Assembly: GCF_042100115.1 (NCBI RefSeq) | Contig: NC_091274.1 | Coordinates: 2,294,001 to 2,358,000, forward strand | Direction: 5' to 3' | DNA from: Alternaria dauci | Taxonomy: Eukaryota; Ascomycota; Dothideomycetes; Pleosporales; Pleosporaceae | Length of the DNA: 64,000 nucleotides | In this document: piece after piece, positions 10,626-21,199 of the stretch | How positions within the stretch are numbered: the stretch's first letter is position 1 | Layout: every line of letters begins with the position of its first letter | Translations under genes and position numbers: made by a program | The notes under the pieces: generated by a model | Databases searched by the model: none | What the model saw: the letters and a program-made list of their open reading frames with translations, nothing else | Told to the model about the DNA's origin: nothing

Positions 10626-12063
10626 TCACTTCAACACCAGCCTCGCCAGCATAACCCTCAAGGCCTCGGCGCCCTCTCTCCCCTCATGTCCCAACTCCCT
10701 CTCAATAGCCCTGACGTGCTCATCTGTCTTACTCCTCAGCTCCTCAATCACACCCTTGCTGTACTCGAAGCTGCCTTTACTCTCCATGTACCTCAACGCA
10801 TACCGCTTGACCTCTTCGTCTGTGGTTTTCTGCTTGAGGATGTTGATAAGGATCTGATTGCTTGGATCGGCGCGTATGGCATGGATGACGGGGAAGCTGA
10901 ATTTGCCTTCTGTGAGGTCTTCGCAGAGGCCCTTGAGGGTTGTGTAACCGGATGTGGGCGAGAGGTTTAGGTGGTCGTCTAGGATTTGGAACAGGAGGCC
11001 TATTGTCGAGACGAGAGGTGTGCAGTCGCTGGAAGAGGGGTTAGTTGAGGTGCAGATTGGATTGGGAATGGCCAAGGTACATGTCTGTGGTGGACTCGGC
11101 TTGCATGAGCTTGATGGCCAATCTGAACAAGCCGCCAGTCTTGTTTCCGACCATCTCTAGGTAATCTGCCTCACTCGGACAGGTCAGGCTATCTCTCCAG
11201 TATAGGTCCATGCCCTGTCCGCGGTGCAGGTTCAAGAGCTCCTCGGTGAATATCTCGATGAGTTTCGGGTTGTGCATGGAGAGGAGAAGGGAGAGGGCGC
11301 GGAAGTAGACGTAGTTTGCCGAGTTGATTGTTTGTGGGGTCCCAAAGATGGCGTGAGCAACCGGGATACCGCGGCGGAGGAGGGAGGAGTCTTCTACATC
11401 GTCGACGCTGGATGGGGTTAGTTGAGATGGGGGAGGGCGGAGAATGCGTGCCTACAGTAAACTGGCCGTATGCAGCATGCCCACTACTTTTGTAATAATC
11501 TCCAGTCTTTCTGACGGTACTTTCAACCAAAGGTTAAAGGCCGCAATGCACTGGCTCCGTATATCCTTGCCGGGGTGTCCATAGAGGTAGTCGTACGGCC
11601 CGAGTAATATGCGCTCCTTGGCCTCTGTCCACGCGACGCCGTTTCCATAGATGAGCTCCTCGCCAATGTCCTTTGTGTGTTCTGATGGTGGAGAGAGCGG
11701 CGTGGGGTAGTTTGTGCTGGATTCGAGGCTGGCGCCTGTGTGGGCAGTGGTCATGGGCGAGTCGACGTCAGCGTACTCTGTGCGCGGGGGCGAATTCGGC
11801 TGCGACGCCATGGTCTGGGGCCGGGGAGGCTGCAGCGACTGTTGCTGGAAAGGCGCGTTCAGAGGGTCTACAGAGTGGCTCGTCTTGCTTTTCTTGCTCT
11901 GACCCAACCAATCAATCTCGCTGAGGGGACGCAGGACACTGGATCTGGAGGGTTGCTTGGCAGCGCCCGGGTTCGTGTTCAGGTTGAGAATGCCCGTGGA
12001 GCTCGTGCGGGGCGGGATGGCGTTGGGCGAGGCAAAAGGGTGGTTTGGGGAAGTGGCCGGCAT
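10626..12063 (-). CDS. Geranylgeranyl diphosphate synthase
   Basis: Trans-prenyltransferase that condenses farnesyl diphosphate with isopentenyl diphosphate to make GGPP for protein prenylation, carotenoids and diterpenes. Three exons: 12063-11456, 11407-11081 and 11028-10626 give 445 residues. Both introns (48 and 52 nt) have CTAAC branches. The first aspartate-rich motif DDVED sits at 205-209 directly after the first junction, followed by [12 protein letters not shown]. The second motif is QILDDHLN at 326-333, the D-D-x-x-N form usual in fungal GGPP synthases. [16 protein letters not shown] is also family-typical. The first ~130 residues are a Ser/Pro-rich extension not needed for the fold, as in Neurospora AL-3 (428 residues). 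No terpene cyclase is nearby, so a housekeeping role is most likely. Confidence 0.93.
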
Positions 12064-13209
12064 GATGGAGGGCAGGGCGGAGGCGGCGGGCAGTGTTTAT
12101 ACAAGGCGCCCACGGATGCGCAGCCCTCGTCTTTCCTGGTTGACGTGCCTGGCCGGGCACACTGCGCCGCGGCTCGTCGCAATGCAATGACGGCTGCTGT
12201 GAACAGAATGGGTTACCCTCGCAGTGATTGCCTCGAGGCTGCAGGATGCGCTGCGAGACGGGGCAGGCAACCGGCGCAACAAACTGTCACTTGCTCTGGG
12301 ATGTCCCGATGCGGAGTCTTCGGGGCGCGTTCTCTTGTCGTCGCTGCTTATGGCGTGGAGCTAAGAGGGAGGGCGAGGGCGAGGACGACTCTCGGGTAGC
12401 AGCAGCAGCAGCAGCAGCTAGAGCACATGCTTGCGGCCCCAAGGCCCTTTGGCCAGCCCATCGCTCTCATAGCGAGCTCTCCATCGCATGCACAGGTCGA
12501 GTGCATGGGGAATGCATGTATGACGCCAGGCGTCGCTTAACCCATGTCCGCCCGATGCACTAACTTGTTACGGCCGAGACCACCCCATCCCGACTCTGTG
12601 CACAGCTCACGCCGCGATCCGACGCCAGCCATCTTGCCCAACACTTTGGATAAAGCTGTCACAATCGCTGCCACATGATGCTTCTTTGAGCGGAGCATTT
12701 AATGCGCCCCTCTCGTTCACTTGCATTGAGACAGCCACACAGTCCACGGAACAGGCACTTGATCCGATTGCGGAATAATCTCTATATCTTCTACTGTAGT
12801 CCGCCTTTCATGGCAATCCGTCCACACTCCAGAAACCGCCAAAAATAAGCCGCCTCCAGTGCAGCATTAGATATTACAAACACCAGCCATGTGTCTTACA
12901 TGAAGCTTACATGAAGAAGAGAATCAAAGACCTCCAAGCCTGCCAAATGGCCTATCCCCCAAATACGACGGGTATGAAAGGGGAACGGGCAAACCAAAAC
13001 AAAACTCAATAGAAAAGATGCAAGGAGATAGATACAACCCCAGTTTAACCCCATTTTGTATCCAACTCAACAAGGAAAAGGTGATGCCTGATGCTGTAGT
13101 CGTACGTCGTAACAAAGAAAAATCGAGAGAGGGAGAGGGAAAGAGGGGGGGAAAGGAGAGTATTGATGCCGTCGAGGCAGAGAGTCGGGTTGGACGTGGT
13201 AGCACCCGA
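12064..13209. other. Intergenic with AGC microsatellite
   Basis: 1.1 kb upstream of GGPP synthase and downstream of the ADF/PH gene. Holds (AGC)7 at 12398-12418. No coding region supported. Confidence 0.5.
12398..12418 (+). repeat. (AGC)7 microsatellite
   Basis: Seven perfect AGC units about 335 nt upstream of the GGPP synthase start. Confidence 0.9.
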
Positions 13210-16200
13210 TTACAACGCTTGGTTGTACGCAAGCCAGGCATCGTGCGCCTCCCGGAGGACTGAACAATAGTTAGCACCCGACATAAACAAGCAGAGCACA
13301 AAGACCTACTTTGTAGAACCTGAGTTTGCGCAATATATGTCTCGCATGCGCACTGCAAGGTCCGCCCGTCCATGAAGTCGAGAACTACACTGTTGGGAAG
13401 TTCTTGTCGATCCTGATCCGGTGGGTATGGCGTGCGGAAATCACTAAGGTGAAAGCGCTTTACGGCACCCTTCTCGTTGTGTTTAGAAGGACTGAGTACG
13501 AGGTTGCCCAGCGAGTCAATCTCGACCCATCGGCGTTTCCAGAGCTGCATCCGGTTAATATGTTTTCAAACTTGCCATCTGCAAAGACTCACCAGAGTGT
13601 CCGGGAACTGGATGTTCAGATCGCCAACATGCACAGGTGGCGGCGGCTCCCGCAGTGATGCCAACGAAGTAGAGCGCAAATCGTTCTCGGGAAGCGTCAA
13701 GTTGCTGCTCGAGTTCTTGAACGACATGGCAGCCATCGAAGAAGACATGCGTTTGAACATCTTGCTCGTGCGGGAATCCTTCTTGTCCTTCTTCTCTTTC
13801 TTGTCATCCTTCTTGTCTTCGCCATCGTGGCTGTGTACCGACTTGGACTCGCTCATGCGGCGACCAAAGCTCCTCCATGTGCTCTCAGACGATGCACGCG
13901 AGGGCGCATTGCTAGGCTCGCGCGAATGTGACGAAGAGGGTGGAGGAGATGCAGGCTCAGGTCTTCCACGAGTAGGGCTTTTGGGCGTGATGGTTGCCTT
14001 TTGATGATCGATGATGAGCGGGCTTTGGTGGAGATCAAGTGGCGTGCCCTCAGTTGGCATCGCAAGTGTTGGCTTCATGGTCCGCTCATCCCGAACGATG
14101 CGGGCAGTAACTTGCACAGACTCTGGCTTTTCGGCTCCCCGTTGCACGTTGTATACTGTCGACTTGATCGGGGCTGACTGTTTCTTTTTGTCGGGCGTCG
14201 TTGAAGCTGACGAACTCAAGAACGCAGGACTTCCAAGACGCGTGCTAGACCTCCCATTGGGCGAGGTCTCAGCGGGTGTTGTTGCAAAGAATGAAGATTT
14301 ACGCTGAGCGAGGGTAGAGCTCTTTGTGCTCAAAGCAGAACTAGCGAGACTGATTTGTGAAGCCGACTCCCTGTTAGTCTTGTCTGCGAGTGCTTTGATC
14401 CTTTGCGAGATGCCAGAGGAAACGTTGATTTTCGTACGCGCACTCGTATCGGATTTTGGCGCAGGAGGCCAGCCGCCTGAAACCTTACGGGTGCTCTCTC
14501 CAGGTGACAAGCGGCTGATACCGTGGTAGTTGGAAGAGGCTGACCTGGGAGGTGTTGACAGGTCTGTTGCAGAGGACTTGCGCGAGAAAAATGGTGTAAT
14601 CGGCGACTTGGACACTGACATGGGTTTGGCTTGATGTACCGTAGCGCTTTGGAGTTCTTCCATGAAAGAGTCGTCCGAGAGGTACTCAGTCTCGGAATTG
14701 TCGGCGCTGGCTTGCAATGGGTCCAACACTGCACGTCGCTTTCCCTTGGTTTCATACCAAGTCTGGTGCTGAGACGAGGGCATAAGCATAGATTCTCTGT
14801 TTCGCTTCTTGACATGGCCATCGTCTTGTTCAAACGCTTCGCTTGAAGGCATGTATATTGTGGACTCCCGATTCGAGCGGCGCTGCGATGGAGCATCGTT
14901 TTCACTTGGTCGCAGAGTATCTCTTTTACTGCTATCTTCATCAAACGACGGTGCTCGTTCAGTGATGGCTGGGGCTTGTGTATGCTCAGCGTCAAGTTCA
15001 GCAGATGGCACAGGAGTGGTACTCTCAGGGATTATAGTTGGTGCGCTGTCGACGGATTGCTCTTCGTCCAAGGAATCCGGACTGTGTGATTCTTCATTTT
15101 CCTCGGACTTTTGCGAGTCTTCCATGCCTACCTCGTCTTCTGAGATGGACGATGGTCGTGTTGAAGGTGCGCCAGAAGAGCCGTGAGTTTGCGCAGATAT
15201 CGGTGACGATACCGAAGCCGTCGAGTTCAAGTCGTCTGCCTCGTTCTGACCATCCGCAAACGCCATGCCGGAGCTGCTCGGACGGTTTGAAGGCCGATCA
15301 TCACCAGGCAGTGTCTCTTTGTCGAGTTCGGGTTCGTCATCTGTCTGTGCCGTGGGAGTGTTCTCATCGGACTCGGCGGCAGGAACGGCAGGATTTGTCG
15401 GATTTTCATCGCCAGCCTCAGTCACAGCTTCAGTGTCCGCAGCCTGCGGTTCCGGTTCCAACGCAGCAGCTTCGGTGGCCTTTTCTTTCTTCAGTTGTTG
15501 CGCCTGTTGTTGTTTCTTGCGCATCTCGACAGCCTTCATAAGCCTTGTCCTTTCTTGTGTCGTTCCTCCGGACCTAAGGTGGCTCTTGTACGCGGACACG
15601 GGCATGGACTTTGTGCTGCCTGGGGCTCTTGTTGAGTACATGGACGAAGCAGGGGATTGCGGCATGTCGGGTATCGGAGGGATGTCGTGTTGTGGAGGAA
15701 TAGCAATGGTGGGAAGTGTGTTGGAGGAGGTTGTCTTGGACTCTTTCTTGCTAGCCGTCTTTCGTGTTGCAGACCGCAAGCCTGCAGGAAGCGACGAGAC
15801 AGGCCTTGCGAGGTCCGAGGGCGCGCTGCCAGAGGTGGACGGTCTTCGGCCTTCGAGCGATGGTCGCGGTCGCGGTCCGAGTTTGACCTTGGGCTTGGTG
15901 TACTGCTCATAGTAGTGCTGGTAAAGCTCGTCGTAGTCTGGCCTGGTGGTTTGCGATGAGCCGCGCGGTTCTGGTCCGTTCTCGAAGAGCGAATCGTAGC
16001 TTTTGAGCGTGTCCTGCAGGTCTGATAGATCAGTGTCGTCGGGCGTTGTCGGCCCTTCGGTTACCGTCTCCATGGTGACATGGGAGATCTGTGGCGACAG
16101 TTTGTGCTCGACCGCCTTCTCTTCCAGCATCAACGGAACCGACTCTGCTTGCGACGTAACCGACCCGCTCCTGATGGGCTCGTCTTCGCTGCTTGTGGCG

Positions 16201-16849
16201 GGCTCCAGAATGGTGGGGATGTTGGACTTGGCGGTGCCCGGTCGTGCTACATTGCCTTCTCCGTCGGGCTGGTTTCCTTCCTCGGCGGCCTCTTGTATCC
16301 AGCTGAGCTTCTGCTGTCGCGACGATCCGCTCGAAGAGGAGCTCGATGGGGCAGCAGTGTGCAGAGTGCAGGCGGCGGTAAGGGCGGCATCGCTCAGCTC
16401 TTCGGGAGTGGTGATGGACAGGACGACGTCGTGGGGCGCAAACTTCTCGGTGATGTTGATGAAGTGGACACTGACGCGGGCTGTCGCGGGTTAGCGGTGA
16501 GGGTGATGCGATTGACGGCTCAACTTACCTTGCAGCAGTCGCGACGTGCCCTCAGGCACGTACTTGACCAGGACCTTGCGCCGACGGTACAGCAGGAGGC
16601 CGTACAGCGGCGACTTTTCTTCGTACTGGGCCACGGCAGCGCGCGCCTCCCCGGCTCCCCCCGTGCCCCGTGTCAGGACTTCGACAGCATCTCTTGAAGT
16701 GTATCTGAGCAGGAACCTATACCTCAAACATTAGCACGTGGTCCGCGACGGAAGAAGAAATTGGGCACGTCTTACCAACCGCCAGCCTCGGCGAGAGCAC
16801 CCTGGTACGCCTGTGTTACCTCGACATTGTCCAGGCCGTTCAGCGACAT
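13210..16849 (-). CDS. ADF-like and PH domain protein, large and disordered
   Basis: Predicted 1,144-residue protein from five exons: 16849-16776, 16716-16529, 16480-13593, 13544-13310 and 13259-13210, all phase-consistent. Residues ~1-140 look like a cofilin/ADF-homology fold: VTQAYQGALAEAGGWFLLRY, then EEKSPLYGLLLYRRRKVLVK, a pattern I associate with a fungal actin-binding-like domain. The middle ~850 residues are Ser/Thr/Pro/Glu-rich and probably disordered, with a short helical stretch (MRKKQQQAQQLKKEKA) at about 405-420 and a Lys/Asp-rich run (KKDDKKEKKDKKD) before the end. The C-terminal ~115 residues resemble a PH domain: LWKRRWVEIDSLGNLVLSPS, then FHLSDFRTPYPPD, ending REAHDAWLAYNQAL. 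The arrangement suggests a membrane-to-actin adaptor at the cell cortex; that role is inference. No yeast name assigned. Confidence 0.82.
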
Positions 16850-16908
16850 GATGGTGCAAGGCGCCCAACAGGAGACGCGTTGGGCGGCAGACTCTCAAAA
16901 CGGTGCGT

Positions 16909-16929
16909 GTCGTCGTCGTCGTCGTCGTC
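16909..16929 (+). repeat. (GTC)7 microsatellite
   Basis: Seven GTC units (GAC on the transcribed strand) 60 nt upstream of the ADF/PH start, likely in its 5' UTR. Confidence 0.9.
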
Positions 16930-17979
16930 TGCAAGGAGACGGTGTTGTCGTCGCGGGTGCAATCGACGAGCGAGATTCCAGGAGGTCAAGGCGAAGTAGG
17001 GGTCATCAAGTCAAATCAGGGATCCGTCGAGTAGCAGAGGCGGGTAACCGGCCATTGGGGCAGCGCTGTGCGTCAAGGCAAATGGACGCTCCAGGAACAT
17101 GTACCGTTGCAGTCCGCCTAGCACGCTCAAAAGCTTAAGCTGGGAGAGAGGATGGGTGAAGGCGGCCGACCAAGAGTGTCGAGACCTGAAACACGAAGCG
17201 ACGGCAACCCCTGTTAACTACTGTACGCGCAGCCCGGGAGCTGGCCAGGGCTATATCTCCGCACCAGCACAGAGCGCCTGATTCACCGACATAACGGCTC
17301 CCGCACTTTATCGACATCCCACGAGAGCAGTGTTTGCTTTTTCTGTTCTTTTATTTTCTTCACAGACACGTCGTCGTACAGGCGCGTACCTTGGGTCCAC
17401 GGGTGCTGCGACCAGAGCCATGCGCCAGCCCACGCATTGATGTCTAGGGAGGAACCGCATTAACGCAGGCACAATGCACGAGGCCGCCGATAGTCCTGAC
17501 GCGTCCCAGGTCACAGCCAGTGCGATGAGATCACTCCCATGGGCGCACCGGCAATGACAGCCATCCCTTGCTTCTGCCGCCGGTAACCCGCCGATGACAG
17601 GGTGGGGAAGGAAGAAGCAAACAGCTGTTCTGGTGCAACTTTGCCTGAACCCCAGCAGTAGATCGCACACTTTTGTTGGCATTCCCCTGCCTGGAGACGA
17701 GTGCGATGGCATCTCGCAGCTATTTTAGTCGGTCCAGATTCTTGCAATCTACCATTTCAGTGTGCACGCGCTTACCTCGCACCAACACCACTTGTTGAGG
17801 GTGATGGAAACTCGCCGGAACTCGTGGAAAGACGTAAGACTCCCGAGGTCATGCGTGCAAGTTTACAAGCTTCGTCCGTTGTTTACCTCCAAAACATGGT
17901 ACGCGTCGCGACTAAGAAAAGCTAGAAATGGTCCGTCGGGCAGCGCACACTACTGCTGTCCATCTGCCCCGCTATCCCC

Positions 17980-18000
17980 TTGCAGCTTGCAGCTTGCAGC
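17980..18000 (+). repeat. Triple tandem TTGCAGC
   Basis: Three perfect 7-nt copies in the non-coding gap before the OHCU decarboxylase gene. Confidence 0.85.
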
Positions 18001-18276
18001 AACACCATGCGGGTCTTGGTCATGGCCACCGAGCCTGCACTGCATCGCTGATCGGTCGGTAGCGGCCGCAGCAAGAAAGAGTTTGAATAGCAAGCAAATG
18101 TCCTACAAGCCTTCTGCCTCACCATAAACAATCGACAAACATCAACCTTTGAGATAGTTTCAGTACCCAGCTAGTCCAAAGACTTCGGTCCCAAACTAAA
18201 CGTACCGCGAAAAGCAATCAACGGCTATCCCAGACACACGCTAAATCCGACTCGTCACTTTGCTTCAACCTCGACA

Positions 18277-18867
18277 ATGACATCACTACCGGCTGCTAGC
18301 ACCCTCCCCCACGCCTCCGAATCCGAACTCACAAACGTTCTCGACCTGCTCTTTGAACCCTCTCCTCCTCTCCGCGAGATAACATTTCCCGTGCTGAGGT
18401 CTGCCACTTTCCCCAGTTATGACATCTTGATCACCGCTATCAGGGCGCAGCTCGCTGCGCTGGCACAGTCGGCTGAGGAAAGCGACGCGAAGAAGCTATC
18501 TGAGATACTCTGTTCGCACCCGAGGCTGGGCGAGAAGAAAGTAGACAGCGAGCAGAGCCGGAAAGAACAGGCGCAGTTGCAGGCGGGTGCAGAGGAAGAG
18601 AAGGAGAAATTGGCCAGTCTGAACAGGGAATATGAAGAGAAGTTTCCGGGTTTGAGATATGTGTATGTGATCCCTCCCATGAGCTTACAGTCGATGACAT
18701 GCTAACGAATATGTAGCGTGTTCGTCAATGGCCGTCCCCGACCAGAAATTATGGAGAACATGCGCTCTCGCATCGACCGTGGCGATATCAAAGCTGAGCG
18801 TCAAGAAGCCATCCAGGCCATGTGCGACATAGCTCTCGACCGAGCCTCAAAGCTGCAGAAAGCGTAG
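18277..18867 (+). CDS. OHCU decarboxylase (ureide pathway)
   Basis: Predicted 178-residue enzyme of 2-oxo-4-hydroxy-4-carboxy-5-ureidoimidazoline decarboxylase type. It acts after urate oxidase and 5-hydroxyisourate hydrolase to give S-allantoin in purine breakdown. Two exons, 18277-18662 and 18717-18867; the intron has GTATGT, TGCTAAC and TAG. The expected catalytic His is in the SHPRLGEKK motif (His81). The helix region RKEQAQLQAGAEEE, the segment FPGLRYVVFVNGRPRPEI and the C-terminal RxxR-rich helix DRGDIKAERQEAIQAMCDIA match the family. Bacterial versions are ~165 residues. No urate oxidase or other purine gene is adjacent. Confidence 0.88.
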
Positions 18868-19447
18868 TATGCACTCTATGAGGAGAGAAAAGATTTTGCT
18901 GCGAAGACTCTAATCAACTTCCGGTTTAAGACGAGGTAGTAACGAAAAGGTGTATCGGTCACATTCAGAGCTTTTGTAGTAGTTTTGAACCATAAGATTC
19001 ACCTTTAAATGCAAAGAAATGTTTTCGCACTACATGCTCCATGCTTCTTCCGCAGTTCCTTTTTCGTCAACGCCAAATCCTATACATACACTTCGACGCG
19101 ATCAATGGAAAATACCGCTACAAGAGTACACCTGTACTCCAAAACGCCCGTTGATACAGCCCTAACGGATGTCCATCGCTCCCCATGGTGATAGTACAGA
19201 GAACGTCTCGTTCCCTTTATTCTTCTATCCTTTTTGCCTTCCTAATACTCCAAGTTTTTGGTTGTTAAAATTGTACAAGTACATACTGATACCAATGAGA
19301 CCACCTTGGCCACTTTCGTTGCAAACGTTCTTCGAAGACGAGCTTCCTTTCCCAACCCCGATTGCATATGGGTCTTGTGAGAGTTTTTTGTTGTCATGGT
19401 ATACGGCAAATCCGGTAGATTAGTACAATAGCAGAGGGTAGCGCCAC
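18868..19447. other. Convergent intergenic region
   Basis: 580 nt between the OHCU decarboxylase gene and the SPNF-repeat gene, which converge. Nothing gene-like seen. Confidence 0.5.
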
Positions 19448-21199
19448 TCATGCTCCGAAACGCATAAACATCAAGTTTTTCTGCCGTTTGCGCTCTTCCT
19501 CCACATCAGTGGCACGGACAGATCCGCCTGCTTCTGTCGAATGTGTGTCTGTGTGCTTCCACGCAGACAAGTTTTGTGCTGTCATGGATGCGTCGAGTGC
19601 ACTGAAATTCGGCGACTTCGGTATTGGTGAGAAATTCGGTGAGGCTGGAACAGCTAATGATGAAAAATTTGGCGACCTCGATGCCGTCGCGGTCGACGAG
19701 GCGAAGTTTGGTGATGTTGGTACAAGAGAGAAATTTGGCGACATTGGTGCTGTTGTTGGTATAAGACTAGGAGATGCCGGCATGGTTGGTGAGCTTGCGG
19801 ATGGGAAATTTGGCGAAGTGGCTGCTGTGGTGGTCACGGCAAGCATCTCTGGGGATATAGATTTGGTCGGCATGCGTGGACGGAAGTTGGGCGACATGGC
19901 AAATGAGTCTGTTCTTTTGGGCGCCACCAAACATGATGCAAACAAGGCAGAGACGTCTGGTGATGTTGACACAAGTGTAGGGGTTGGGCTGTCGGATGTA
20001 GACACGCTCGGCCATATGGCATCAGCACCGTCCTCTACCTGATCGTAGTCTCCAAATACTGATTCTGAGTGGTCCAACCCAATGAGATCAGAGAACATAG
20101 TTGCATTCGTAGTGCCAGTGTGTGATGTGGTAGATGAGCCCGCGGTGACGACAGATGGCGAGAAAGGCACGTCCTCGTCGTCGTAAGGGTTTGGTATCGG
20201 CTCGTCTTCGTCGTCGAGATGAGCATACGGGTCGAACGAATCTCCATCGACATCAAAAGCATCATAGTTCGAGATTCCGAGTGGCGATGGCGGCATAGGT
20301 AGGTAGTCTCGACGTGGTGTTGCATCTCTCGCGGAGTGGCACCATGCTTCATTTGGTGAGCGGAAGACGGCAGTCTCATCAGGAGGATCCCTTGCTGTCG
20401 GGGAAGACGAGGTAGGTGAAGGACTTCTTGACGAGGGTGGTGAGTTTGTAGGCGATCCAGACACCACAAAGTGGCCCCCAGTCCTCACAGCAGCACTAGG
20501 TGGTACTGACGGATCTCGGGACAGCACAGGTCTGGTGTAAGTGTCAACACTGCCATGGTTGAACTCCAGCCTCGCCAATTCGAGTTGTTCTTGTTCTCTC
20601 TCTTGCTCGATTGGTACACGACCATACCCGCTCTGTGCTTCTTTGGTCAGGATCAGTCGTCTGCGCACCCCATTCAGAATGGCAGCCTTCCTGAGCAGGT
20701 TCCGTCCAAGCGCCTTTTGCTTGGCCCATACTGCAATCTTGGAGCTGCCGCGGTCCACAATGTTGGTTGCTGGATAAGAGAATTGTGGCGACAAGCGAGA
20801 AGTGATAAGGAACAATCGAAGTCGTCGCTTCTTCTTCTGTACACACGAATGTTCGCCGTCGATGTCAGCAACGGCTCGGCTGCGCTTCTTGGATCCACAT
20901 GGTGGGCGAGGCAGAAAGGTAAGGTTCATAGTGGGCCGTAAAAGTGTATCGAAGTGCAAAGTTGACCGTCCAGTAGGAAGCAAATTCTCGAATCGTCGCG
21001 TGGATGGCGTGGGATACTCAGCAGCGGCTGGCATCATCCTCCGTTGCCCAAGCTCATGCACTGTCGTCGGAAGATGGAGGTGATGATGCGAACCGGCATT
21101 CTCGCATACCAATATTGATCTAGCAGTGGCGAGGTTTGGTGATGCTAGTCCAAACTGTCGCGAGGGTGATTTGTCGTGCGGATACAGCGTGACATTCAC
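19448..21199 (-). CDS. Ser/Pro-rich fungal protein with SPNF repeats
   Basis: Intronless, 583 residues from the longest start; a second likely start is Met91 (20929), opening MNLTFLPRPPCGSKKRS. No named domain recognised. A basic block KKKRRLRLFLITSRLSPQF at about 122-140, followed by ATNIVDRGSSKIAVWAKQ and ALGRNLLRKAAILN, looks conserved and may be the functional core, with a nuclear-localisation-like lysine run. The middle is acidic and Ser/Pro-rich. Residues 436-532 carry seven SPNF motifs at uneven spacing (9-26 residues), each led by M, T, R, A or K. The C-terminus is charged (VEEERKRQKNLMFMRFGA). Likely a disordered regulatory protein with many proline-directed phosphosites; this is inference. 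Confidence 0.75.
   Translation of the reverse strand: MNVTLYPHDKSPSRQFGLASPNLATARSILVCENAGSHHHLHLPTTVHELGQRRMMPAAAEYPTPSTRRFENLLPTGRSTLHFDTLLRPTMNLTFLPRPPCGSKKRSRAVADIDGEHSCVQKKKRRLRLFLITSRLSPQFSYPATNIVDRGSSKIAVWAKQKALGRNLLRKAAILNGVRRRLILTKEAQSGYGRVPIEQEREQEQLELARLEFNHGSVDTYTRPVLSRDPSVPPSAAVRTGGHFVVSGSPTNSPPSSRSPSPTSSSPTARDPPDETAVFRSPNEAWCHSARDATPRRDYLPMPPSPLGISNYDAFDVDGDSFDPYAHLDDEDEPIPNPYDDEDVPFSPSVVTAGSSTTSHTGTTNATMFSDLIGLDHSESVFGDYDQVEDGADAIWPSVSTSDSPTPTLVSTSPDVSALFASCLVAPKRTDSFAMSPNFRPRMPTKSISPEMLAVTTTAATSPNFPSASSPTMPASPSLIPTTAPMSPNFSLVPTSPNFASSTATASRSPNFSSLAVPASPNFSPIPKSPNFSALDASMTAQNLSAWKHTDTHSTEAGGSVRATDVEEERKRQKNLMFMRFGA
19604..19894 (-). repeat. Seven-copy SPNF coding repeat
   Basis: Seven SPNF tetrapeptides begin at residues 436, 462, 487, 496, 509, 520 and 529 of the host protein. 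Spacing is irregular and the linkers differ, so this is a motif array, not a fresh tandem DNA duplication. Confidence 0.85.

Larger units (their letters stand above)
16850..18276. other. Divergent intergenic region with two short repeats
   Basis: 1.4 kb between the divergent ADF/PH gene and OHCU decarboxylase gene. Contains (GTC)7 and a triple TTGCAGC. No coding region supported. Confidence 0.5.

Noticed and set aside
15265..15912. 215-codon plus-strand open frame
   Set aside because: Lies antisense within the ADF/PH gene; a shadow of Ser/Pro/Asp-rich coding with no motifs of its own.
10626..16849. Diterpene or indole-diterpene cluster around GGPP synthase
   Set aside because: No cyclase, prenyltransferase or P450 nearby; neighbours are housekeeping-type genes.
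19488..20042. Plus-strand frame with repeated KFGD/KFGE motifs
   Set aside because: It is the reverse complement of the SPNF repeats, so the regularity is inherited and not independent.
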